DNA from: TWA4 sp051879195
GTDB taxonomy: Bacteria > Bacillota > Clostridia > Lachnospirales > Lachnospiraceae
DNA: 6,013 nucleotides
Assembly: GCA_051879195.1 (NCBI GenBank)
Contig: JBJELO010000284.1
Coordinates: 1 to 6,013, forward strand
Reading direction: 5' to 3'
Shown: positions 1 to 5,137 of the stretch, piece after piece
How positions within the stretch are numbered: the first letter of the stretch is position 1
Layout of the letters: each line of letters starts with the position of its first letter
Notes under the pieces: model-generated
Told to the model about the DNA's origin: nothing
Database searches by the model: none
What the model saw: the letters and a program-made list of their open reading frames with translations, nothing else
Position numbers and translations under genes: made by a program

Positions 1-107
1 ATATACGTCGATGTCACCGGCTCACTGCTGTCCCAGAGTACCATCATAATCTCCAGTTCCGCATCGCCAAGACGTTTGCTTTTTTTATCAGTATCCCTTT
101 TATTCAT
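1..107 (-). CDS. BlaI/MecI/CopY-family transcriptional repressor, N-terminal 35 codons only
   Basis: Reading leftward from an ATG at 107-105, 35 codons stay open to the window edge, so the gene is cut by the window and not necessarily broken. After a lysine-rich leader of about 12 residues comes LGDAELEIMMVLWDSSEPVT, which matches the start of the winged-helix domain of the Penicillinase_R family (BlaI, MecI, CopY), where a D/E-A-E-L-x-I/V-M-x-x-L/V-W core is characteristic. Family members are dimeric DNA-binding repressors. Many are inactivated by proteolysis after a BlaR1/MecR1-type membrane sensor detects a beta-lactam; others respond to copper. A purine-rich GGAAGGGATG lies about 8-10 nt upstream of the ATG. 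A perfect consensus promoter drives the gene, and it is divergent from a peptidoglycan amidase. Whether a BlaR1 partner follows lies outside the window. Family assignment is strong despite the short length; the target is unknown. Confidence 0.85.
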   Translation of the reverse strand, partial: MNKRDTDKKSKRLGDAELEIMMVLWDSSEPVTSTY

Positions 108-184
108 CTTCTTTTCATCCCTTCCCGCCAGAATTCATCCCCATTGCGCCATCAGAAATTTGTATCATTCCCTTGAATATTCGC

Positions 185-198
185 GTAAATATATTTAC
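185..198. promoter_or_regulatory. Candidate operator: perfect 14-bp palindrome at the start point of the repressor gene
   Basis: GTAAATATATTTAC is a perfect palindrome. It extends to a 16-bp TGTA...TACA palindrome with one mismatch (on the plus strand C184 sits opposite A199). It occupies about +1 to +14 of the predicted repressor transcript, where a bound repressor would block initiation or early elongation. A second perfect palindrome, ATAATATTAT (201-210), overlaps the -10 box. BlaI/MecI operators contain TACA/TGTA half-sites, but the usual TACA-nn-TGTA order and spacing is not reproduced exactly, so the binding protein is inferred from position only. Confidence 0.5.
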
Positions 199-205
199 AG
201 ATAAT

Positions 206-234
206 ATTATACGTTTGCATAATGTTATTGTCAA
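206..234 (-). promoter_or_regulatory. Perfect consensus sigma-A promoter for the BlaI-family gene
   Basis: On the minus strand TTGACA (234-229) is followed by exactly 17 nt and TATAAT (211-206), six of six matches in both boxes. The predicted start point is near 199, giving a leader of about 92 nt before the ATG at 107. A promoter this strong in front of a repressor gene implies tight autoregulation, which fits the palindrome at the start point. Confidence 0.85.
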
Positions 235-290
235 GCAGAATTTTTTTGTTTTTCCTGCCGCGCCATTCCCCATATTGACGAGCATCTCAA

Positions 291-320
291 TTCACTTTCC
301 TCCCCTTCCTTCATATACTG
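291..320 (+). promoter_or_regulatory. Promoter of the amidase gene, readable as sigma-A or mother-cell sigma-K/E type
   Basis: TTCACT (291-296), a 17-nt spacer and TATACT (314-319) make a fair sigma-A promoter with 4/6 and 5/6 matches. The same bases also read as AC (294-295), 16 nt, CATATACTG (312-320), one mismatch from the Bacillus sigma-K pattern AC-N16/17-CATANNNTA. CATATACT also differs by one base from the sigma-E -10 pattern CATACANT. The predicted start near 326 leaves a short leader with GGAGG at 338-342. A late-sporulation promoter would suit the CwlC-like product, but sequence alone cannot decide. Confidence 0.5.
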
Positions 321-347
321 AAATGAAAACCTCTTTCGGAGGCAGAT

Positions 348-1940
348 ATGGCCTTTCGCGTATTTATAGACCCGGGACACGGCGGAACCGACCCCGGCGC
401 TGTCCACGAAGGACGGCAGGAAAAAGATGATGTACTCAGGCTGGCACTGGCTGTAGGGCGGATCCTGGAAGACAACGGAATCGATGTGGTTTATTCCCGC
501 ACGGAGGATTTCTACGATTCCCCCTATGAAAAAGCCATGAAAGGAAATGAATCGGAGGCGGATCTGTTCCTGTCCATCCACCGCAATGCGGCAGTTCTTC
601 CGGGAAGCGGCAGCGGCGCCGATATGCTGGTATATGCCGATACCGGGCTCGCTTCCGATGTGGCAAACCGGATTGGAGATGCCATCGCCGATATCGGTTT
701 CCAGTTCAACGGAATCACGGAACGTCCCAATCTGGCAGTCCTGCGCCGCACCAAAATGCCCGCTGTTCTGGTAGAAGCAGGCTTCATCGACAATGAAAAT
801 GACAACCTGTTTTTCGATGAAAATTTTGATGCGCTGGCGGAAGCAATCGCACAGGGCGTTTTAAGTACATTTGACCAGTATACCGGTTTTGACTCCATGT
901 CCGCCGCAGACGAACGTACCGACCACCCGGAAAATATGGCAATGAACGCAGACTCCCGGTCTGCCTTTACCGATATTGACCCGGCCCGGCTGATGCAGAG
1001 TGACAAAGAACAGATCCCGGCCTCCGCAGGCGCTACAGCCGAAGCTGTCGATAAAGACGACACAGCTGATAACGGCAGTGCAGACGAAGGCTCCCCAAAC
1101 GCCGGCATTCTCTCCCGGCAGAATGTCACGGATTTCCCGGACAATATCATTCAAAGCCAAAATGACAGATGCGGAAACTGTAATCATGATGACCGGGATG
1201 ATGATGAAGGACGCGACAGAAATGACCGCCGTGACAGAGATGGCTGGCGTGACAGAGATGACAGACGCGACAGAGATGATTGGCGTGACAGAGACGACCG
1301 CCGTGACAGAGATGGCTGGCGTGACAGAGATGACAGACGCGACAGAGATGATTGGCGTGACAGAGACGACCGCCGCAACAGAAATGACTGGCGTGACAGA
1401 GATGACCGCCGTGGCAGAGATGACCGCCGTGACAGAGATGACCGCCGTGACAGAAATGACCGCCGTGACAGAGACTTTCCGTGCAACAGAGATGACTGGT
1501 GGTGCAGAAACAGATGGCGTGACGGGGATGGAGGGCGCGGCGGATGGTTTGATATTCTGGATGCTTCCGCGCAGCCCGGCAATCCCGCACAAACCGGCAA
1601 TTCCGCACAAAGCGGCAATTCCATGCAGGGCGGCAATCCCGCACAGCCCGGTTCCCCCGGCAGACCCTCCGGCCCGGAATCCCCCGGCAGGCCGAACCGC
1701 CCCGGAAGACCCGGCAGTTCTGAAAAACGCCTTTACCGGGTTCAGGTCGGAGCCTTTACCAATCCCATGTTTGCTACCCAGTTGCTGAATCAGCTGCTGC
1801 TGGAAGGATTTCCTGCTTTTGTCATCTTCTCTGACGGATTGTACCGGGTTCAGGTCGGCGCTTTCTCTATGCTGGAAAATGCGGTGCGCATGGAGCGGAA
1901 ACTGCGCAGTCAGGGATATCAGACGTATATTACAACCTGA
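348..1940 (+). CDS. CwlC-like N-acetylmuramoyl-L-alanine amidase (Amidase_3) with Arg/Asp-repeat linker and C-terminal SPOR domain
   Basis: Zinc amidase expected to cut the bond between N-acetylmuramic acid and L-Ala in peptidoglycan. The ATG is fixed by GGAGG 5 nt upstream (338-342). Residues 3-175 are Amidase_3, with zinc ligands H11 (DPGHGG), E25 and H78 (SIHRNA) and catalytic E143 (VEAGFIDN) all present, so it should be active. Residues 176-288 are an acidic linker. Residues 289-372 are 14 tandem R-D-R-D-[D/G]-[R/W] hexapeptides, flanked by C275/C278 and C379/C386. Residues 408-437 are five AQxGNP-type hexapeptides, and 438-458 are collagen-like Gly/Pro/Arg. Residues 462-530 are two SPOR half-repeats, each opening with YRVQVGAF (463, 499). 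There is no signal peptide: the catalytic fold starts at residue 3, as in B. subtilis CwlC, a sporulation mother-cell enzyme of about 255 residues that ends in the same kind of double repeat. At 530 residues this protein is twice that size, because of the linker. A mother-cell lysis or spore-surface role is inferred. Confidence 0.93.
   Translation: MAFRVFIDPGHGGTDPGAVHEGRQEKDDVLRLALAVGRILEDNGIDVVYSRTEDFYDSPYEKAMKGNESEADLFLSIHRNAAVLPGSGSGADMLVYADTGLASDVANRIGDAIADIGFQFNGITERPNLAVLRRTKMPAVLVEAGFIDNENDNLFFDENFDALAEAIAQGVLSTFDQYTGFDSMSAADERTDHPENMAMNADSRSAFTDIDPARLMQSDKEQIPASAGATAEAVDKDDTADNGSADEGSPNAGILSRQNVTDFPDNIIQSQNDRCGNCNHDDRDDDEGRDRNDRRDRDGWRDRDDRRDRDDWRDRDDRRDRDGWRDRDDRRDRDDWRDRDDRRNRNDWRDRDDRRGRDDRRDRDDRRDRNDRRDRDFPCNRDDWWCRNRWRDGDGGRGGWFDILDASAQPGNPAQTGNSAQSGNSMQGGNPAQPGSPGRPSGPESPGRPNRPGRPGSSEKRLYRVQVGAFTNPMFATQLLNQLLLEGFPAFVIFSDGLYRVQVGAFSMLENAVRMERKLRSQGYQTYITT
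1212..1463 (+). repeat. 14 tandem 18-nt units encoding Arg/Asp hexapeptides
   Basis: Fourteen in-frame 18-nt units run without interruption, each encoding R-D-R-D-[D/G]-[R/W] with occasional N or G (residues 289-372). Two decayed units follow (RDRDFP, CNRDDW). W-ending and R-ending units alternate in the first half, and only R-ending units occur after residue 348. The product is a near-neutral, densely charged polyampholyte with regularly spaced tryptophans. Because no phase of the unit contains a stop on either strand, long artificial open frames cross this region. Confidence 0.95.
1230..1373 (+). repeat. Two identical 72-bp tandem copies within the Arg/Asp repeat
   Basis: 1230-1301 and 1302-1373 are identical over all 72 bases; with flanks the match runs 80 bases (1224-1303 against 1296-1375). 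Each copy is four hexapeptide units (GW, DR, DW, DR endings). Identity at silent positions points to a recent duplication by slippage or unequal recombination. The period is 24 codons, so gain or loss of a copy keeps the frame. Confidence 0.95.
1569..1658 (+). repeat. Five degenerate 18-nt repeats encoding [A/M]-Q-x-G-[N/S]-[P/S]
   Basis: Codons 408-437 of the amidase encode AQPGNP, AQTGNS, AQSGNS, MQGGNP and AQPGSP. They share a GGCAAT-type core at DNA level with C-rich flanks. A Gly-Arg-Pro stretch (residues 438-456) follows. This is a flexible, uncharged spacer between the Arg/Asp block and the SPOR domain, and a second independent hexapeptide expansion in the same gene. Confidence 0.85.
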
Positions 1941-1975
1941 AAAAGCAAATAATCAACCTGAGGGGCTGATAGCTT

Positions 1976-2015
1976 AAGGGGCTGAAGCGGCATTACTGAG
2001 CCGGCAGCCCCCTTT
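1976..2015. terminator. Hairpin between convergent genes, probable (weak) bidirectional terminator
   Basis: GGGGCTG (1978-1984) pairs with CAGCCCC (2005-2011). Inside it CGGC (1988-1991) pairs with GCCG (2000-2003) around an 8-nt loop, with a small asymmetric internal loop. Only TTT follows on the plus strand and only short T runs on the minus strand, so it is an atypical intrinsic terminator. It lies 35 bp after the amidase stop and 51 bp beyond the ATPase stop, where a shared terminator is expected. An upstream copy of AGGGGCTGA (1961-1969) could pair with the same 3' arm. Confidence 0.5.
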
Positions 2016-2066
2016 CAAAGTATAAAACCTGTTGAATTTTTACCATTAATGCGCTGAAGCAGTCTG

Positions 2067-3380
2067 TCACTCCAGAAGATAATCCAGTGCTTTTATAATT
2101 TTAATCCCGTCCTGTGTTTGTGTAAGATCACTTTCCAGGGCAATGACCATCTTTTCATAATTATCCCGGATTTTACGCAGGGGCGCGAGTTCCCGCTCTC
2201 TGGTTTCAGGGGCGTTCATAGATTCTGTAACCTGAATGTATTTTTTCTCGTCTGCTTTTGTGGCAATAAAATCAACTTCCTGATTGTCAATTTTACCGAT
2301 GGCTACGTCATAGCCACGGCGCAGCAGTTCAAAATAAATGATATTCTCCAGAATATGTCCGCTGTCACCGTCGCGGTATCCCAACAGATAATTCCTCAGC
2401 CCGATATCCACAATATAATACTTACCCAGCGTGCGCAGGTACTCTCTGCCCTTGATGTCAAAACGCTTAATTTCATAGAAAATATAAGCTTCCTTCAAAG
2501 CTTCGATATATGCCTGAATTGTCTGTACGGCAGGCTTTGCCCTTCGGTTTCCATCTTCCAGCAGGCCCTCATTGACCAGGGTATTGCCAATCGAAGTAGC
2601 AGAAGTGTTGTTCCCGATATTGTCTGCCAGAAACAATATGATTTTTCTCAACAGCACCGGATCTGTGATATTCCGCTGACCTTTTCTCTTTTCCCGTTCC
2701 AGGATATCATTAATAACGGCTGCGGAATACACGCCGTCCAGGGCAGCTGTCACCCGGTCGATCTCCAAACCTACATCCGCCAGCATGGGCATACCACCAA
2801 ATCTGGCATAAGCATCAAAGAGTTCTTTCACATCATAAATTTCACCCTCTGTGTCTGTGATTCGCTTTCTGACACCACCTGCAGGCGACTTCCGTTCTGT
2901 CAGGGTATAGCCGTGGAATTCCAGAAATTCCCTGAAGGATAATGGAAGCACCCTGATTTCCACATATCGTCCGGACAGATAAGTAGAAAGCTCAGAAGAA
3001 AGCAGCCAGGCATTGGAACCGGTGATATATATATCGCAGTCAAAGTCTACCCGGAAAGAATTAACAGCATTTTCCCAGCCACGTACCTTCTGTACCTCAT
3101 CAAAAAACAGGTATGTCCGTTTATCCGGGCAGATGCGTGCTTTGACATATTCATAAAATCCTCTTGCATCCATGTCGGGAATACTCATAGACTCAAAATT
3201 CATTTCAATAATCTGGTCATCGGTCACTCCGTTTTCCCGCAAATGCTGAGCCATCAGTTTCATCAGGCTGGATTTACCGCAGCGTCGGATACCGGTCATG
3301 ACCTTGATCATCTCAGTATCCTGAAATGCAATCATCCGATTCAGATAAAGATCACGTTTTCGCAGCGTTGTTTTTTGCAT
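2067..3380 (-). CDS. AAA_14/DUF4143 family ATPase of unknown role
   Basis: A 437-residue protein with the usual two-part plan of this prokaryotic family. The N-terminal AAA_14 ATPase has Walker A GIRRCGKS (30-37), Walker B LFFDEVQ (D94, E95), a sensor-like TGSNA (120-124) and the family block GRYVEIRVLPLSFREF (137-152). The C-terminal DUF4143 part has QEVDFIA (E368, D370) and YIQV (Q383), which resemble the D...(E/Q)xK core of a PD-(D/E)XK nuclease fold with lysine absent. ATP binding is well supported; the biological role of the family is not established. The ATG at 3380 is preferred over GTG codons at 3395 and 3392: AGGTGG lies 11 nt upstream of it, and the predicted transcript starts near 3401, too close for a GTG start. 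The gene has its own promoter, is convergent with the amidase and stands alone, as is common for this family. Confidence 0.93.
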   Translation of the reverse strand: MQKTTLRKRDLYLNRMIAFQDTEMIKVMTGIRRCGKSSLMKLMAQHLRENGVTDDQIIEMNFESMSIPDMDARGFYEYVKARICPDKRTYLFFDEVQKVRGWENAVNSFRVDFDCDIYITGSNAWLLSSELSTYLSGRYVEIRVLPLSFREFLEFHGYTLTERKSPAGGVRKRITDTEGEIYDVKELFDAYARFGGMPMLADVGLEIDRVTAALDGVYSAAVINDILEREKRKGQRNITDPVLLRKIILFLADNIGNNTSATSIGNTLVNEGLLEDGNRRAKPAVQTIQAYIEALKEAYIFYEIKRFDIKGREYLRTLGKYYIVDIGLRNYLLGYRDGDSGHILENIIYFELLRRGYDVAIGKIDNQEVDFIATKADEKKYIQVTESMNAPETRERELAPLRKIRDNYEKMVIALESDLTQTQDGIKIIKALDYLLE

Positions 3381-3391
3381 AGAGAAAAGCA

Positions 3392-3397
3392 CCACCT
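3392..3397 (-). promoter_or_regulatory. Shine-Dalgarno site favouring the ATG start at 3380
   Basis: AGGTGG on the minus strand, 11 nt before the ATG at 3380-3378. The in-frame GTG at 3395 lies inside this site and has no purine-rich site of its own, so the longer GTG-initiated form (five extra residues) is less likely. Confidence 0.55.
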
Positions 3398-3407
3398 TTC
3401 ATCTGAA

Positions 3408-3436
3408 ATCATATCATAAACTTCTCAAATACACAA
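3408..3436 (-). promoter_or_regulatory. Probable promoter of the ATPase gene (extended -10)
   Basis: On the minus strand TTGTGT (3436-3431), a 17-nt spacer and TATGAT (3413-3408). TG two bases before the -10 box makes an extended -10, TGATATGAT, which compensates for the weak -35. The start point is predicted near 3401, about 20 nt before the ATG at 3380. A second TATGAT (3418-3413) overlaps upstream but has poorer spacing. Confidence 0.5.
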
Positions 3437-3447
3437 GTTTTTAGAAT

Positions 3448-3488
3448 TCATACTACAAACTTTTGTTTTTAAAAAGTTTGTAACATGA
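3448..3488. repeat. Imperfect inverted repeat, 17-bp arms, 7-nt spacer
   Basis: TCATACTACAAACTTTT (3448-3464) is matched by AAAAGTTTGTAACATGA (3472-3488) with two mismatches in 17 positions. The inner 11 bp are perfect, and the spacer is GTTTTTA. It lies just upstream of the ATPase promoter and immediately before the small plus-strand ORF. It could be an operator, a transcript hairpin or a relic of a mobile-element end; no flanking target duplication or transposase was seen. Confidence 0.8.
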
Positions 3489-3489
3489 T

Positions 3490-3723
3490 ATGTTCTTTTG
3501 CCGAAATATGTTGATTTCAGAACAGCCTGGTTCCAACGGAAGATCGGATCACAGCAGCTGCAGAAAAATCTATGATACCATGCAGCCGGGAGAATCCGAA
3601 GTGGAAGGAATAATCCGGGTTTACAATGACGAAATCTGTGATGTGATCGATAATTATAATTGCAGTGCCTATTATGAGCCATCCTATGTGATTGCCAGAG
3701 CATATAATAACGGTGGTTTCTAA
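3490..3723 (+). CDS. Small ORF of unknown function, possibly a gene remnant
   Basis: Not recognised. The frame gives up to 77 residues from ATG 3490, 71 from ATG 3508, 47 from ATG 3580 or 41 from GTG 3601. Only the GTG has a plausible ribosome site (GGGAG, 3588-3592, 8 nt upstream). The part from about residue 30 on looks most protein-like: acidic, with two cysteines (IIRVYNDEICDVIDNYNC) and a Tyr/Asn-rich end (AYNNGGF). No signal peptide or membrane segment is visible. In favour of expression, a very strong plus-strand terminator begins 5 bp after the stop codon. Against it, there is no convincing ribosome site or promoter at the longest start, and a stop codon lies 9 nt upstream of it. It may be a true small gene, the 3' end of a decayed larger gene, or part of a non-coding transcript. 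Confidence 0.4.
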   Translation: MFFCRNMLISEQPGSNGRSDHSSCRKIYDTMQPGESEVEGIIRVYNDEICDVIDNYNCSAYYEPSYVIARAYNNGGF

Positions 3724-3728
3724 GGCAG

Positions 3729-3771
3729 AATGACCATGGTGTCCCGTAAAGGATACCACGGTCATTTTTTT
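3729..3771 (+). terminator. Strong intrinsic terminator after the small ORF
   Basis: AATGACC (3729-3735) pairs with GGTCATT (3760-3766), TGGT (3737-3740) with ACCA (3755-3758), and TCC (3742-3744) with GGA (3751-3753), around loop CGTAAA. There is one A/C mismatch and one G-T wobble. Seven T residues (3765-3771) follow directly. This is a textbook plus-strand terminator, and the T tract overlaps the stop codon of the minus-strand gene at 3770. In the minus direction the hairpin is followed by few T residues, so it is weaker for that gene. Confidence 0.92.
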
Positions 3772-5134
3772 AACTGATTTTGTGCTCAGGCGAGGTCAGG
3801 ACAGCAACGTTTTGCTGCCTGCGAATCCTGTGTTCTGTCAATAATTGCGGTTTCGGCAGGAAGATACACGGTTCGTAAAGCTTTTTCAGAGTTTTTACCA
3901 CCTTATTGCTGTCATTTTCATGAACCACCACATCATACTGCCCTTCAATGCTTCCGAATGTGATCACATCGTCCACCTCCAGCATGGAAGCCAGATAATC
4001 CATCATATGTGCCCGGTTGGCGTCGGGATGATAAATCTTGATGTAGCTGTAGCCAGGGTAATCATCCGATGGGTATTTCAGGATTTTGAAACGCTGTGTC
4101 AGCTTCTGCTGCTCCAGCTTTTCATAAAAACGGTCTACTCTCTGAGCGGTATCCACCATCATCAGATACACCACATCCGAATATTCCCCAGGCTCTTTCT
4201 TTATATAATTGCGGTAAGGCGATTTTCTCAGACCGGTGAAAATGTCCTTCTCCGCTTCATTGTTGAATTCACCGTAATGGATCAGCCAGATATCCTCCAC
4301 GATCCGGTTGACAAACACATGGAAGCCTTCTTCCTCCATAAAATGCTTCAGCATGCGGGCATCCTCTGCCTCCAGAACAAACTTTTTCAGATACCGTTTC
4401 TCCTGTATATCAAACAGAACGGCTCCGTCCATACAGATCACCGGCAGTTTCAGGCGGATTCCCTGAAGATTCTGCACCAGATCGGCAGGTGTCCGCATGG
4501 TGGACAGGGTAAACTTCGCACCCTCATCCAGCATCCGGTTCAGTTCCACAAAGCTGTACGGCGTCATTTTCTGATGATCGGCCAGCAGCGTATCATCCAC
4601 GCCGGATACAAACATGATATTCTCCTGCTTCCGGTAAGGCAGATGTACCATGTTCAGGAACATTCCGATGAGGATTCCCACCTCCGTATCCACCATTCGG
4701 TTCAGCACAAAAAGGTAAGGATTCTGATCAGCTAAATGAAGCACCGCTATGCTTAAAAAAACAACACATGCAAAGTAGGAAGCATTTTTACGTTTCAGCA
4801 GAATGGTTGTGTAAATGATCGGGACGATCATAAATGAAATCAGCGTATACCGCGCCATCTCCGGCAGACCTGCACCGTGTGTAACCATCTGCTGTCCCAC
4901 AATAATCAGCAGGCCGTACAGACCTCCGATCAGGGTTCCGATGGAGCGCTGGGCCGCCATCCCCAGTGTATCGCCCCGGTAAGGACGGATACACCAGAGT
5001 ACGGAAAGTGCCGTATAAAAGGGAATACCGCTTCTGCCGCGCAGCTCATAAATCACAAATCCAAGCAATACTCCTGCCGCTGACTTCACAATACGCATTC
5101 CCACAGGAGGAATTACCGTTTTTTTATGATGCAT
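3770..5134 (-). CDS. FUSC/aromatic-acid-exporter-like membrane protein fused to a degenerate Cof-type HAD domain
   Basis: A 454-residue two-part protein. Residues 13-165 hold about six hydrophobic segments (near 15-30, 37-50, 64-82, 95-113, 119-134, 140-164), including IPFYTALSVLWCIRP and RSIGTLIGGLYGLL, which resemble the N-terminal membrane half of FUSC/ArAE family proteins. Residues 172-425 follow the layout of a Cof-type HAD phosphatase: FVSGVDDTLL (175-184), STMRTP (211-216), a cap with PVICMDGAVLFD (231-242), and VITFGS (390-395). The nucleophile position of motif I is Gly178 instead of Asp, the motif III Lys appears to be Arg374 or Asn373, and motif IV has Ser395 where GD is expected; D180, T212 and D401 remain. 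The HAD part is therefore probably a non-catalytic, cytosolic ligand-binding or regulatory domain. The ATG lies 3 bp after the methyltransferase stop, behind GGGAACGG, so the two are probably co-transcribed. Substrate unknown. Confidence 0.82.
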   Translation of the reverse strand: MHHKKTVIPPVGMRIVKSAAGVLLGFVIYELRGRSGIPFYTALSVLWCIRPYRGDTLGMAAQRSIGTLIGGLYGLLIIVGQQMVTHGAGLPEMARYTLISFMIVPIIYTTILLKRKNASYFACVVFLSIAVLHLADQNPYLFVLNRMVDTEVGILIGMFLNMVHLPYRKQENIMFVSGVDDTLLADHQKMTPYSFVELNRMLDEGAKFTLSTMRTPADLVQNLQGIRLKLPVICMDGAVLFDIQEKRYLKKFVLEAEDARMLKHFMEEEGFHVFVNRIVEDIWLIHYGEFNNEAEKDIFTGLRKSPYRNYIKKEPGEYSDVVYLMMVDTAQRVDRFYEKLEQQKLTQRFKILKYPSDDYPGYSYIKIYHPDANRAHMMDYLASMLEVDDVITFGSIEGQYDVVVHENDSNKVVKTLKKLYEPCIFLPKPQLLTEHRIRRQQNVAVLTSPEHKIS

Positions 5135-5137
5135 GAC

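Noticed and set aside
275..280. TTGACG as the -35 box of the amidase promoter
   Set aside because: The spacing to TATACT (314) is 33 nt, far too long, and nothing resembling a -10 lies 17 nt downstream of it.
1212..1463. CRISPR-like array from the regular repeats
   Set aside because: The repeats are contiguous with no unique spacers, lie in frame inside a gene and encode hexapeptides.
861..1788. Long open frames (about 250-260 codons) on the minus strand and in a second plus frame across the amidase repeat, giving VISVTA-like and VTEMTA-like repeat proteins
   Set aside because: They arise because the 18-nt unit has no stop in several phases. The composition is pure repeat, there is no ribosome site, and the amidase frame carries clear catalytic and SPOR domains.
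2118..2942. 274-codon plus-strand open frame opposite the ATPase gene
   Set aside because: It is antisense to well-conserved AAA_14/DUF4143 motifs, and its translation shows no recognisable domain.
3448..3488. Insertion-sequence terminal inverted repeat
   Set aside because: The two arms are only 7 nt apart and there is no transposase or target duplication nearby, so a local regulatory palindrome is more likely.
3517..3765. Minus-strand 82-codon hydrophobic open frame, a possible small membrane protein or toxin
   Set aside because: It starts inside the plus-strand terminator hairpin and has no ribosome site. Its hydrophobicity comes from Asp/Asn/Tyr-rich codons (GAT, AAT, TAT) read in antisense.
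3845..4735. 296-codon plus-strand open frame opposite the membrane/HAD-like gene
   Set aside because: It is a His/Gln-rich translation with no domain, antisense to a gene with clear HAD and FUSC signatures.
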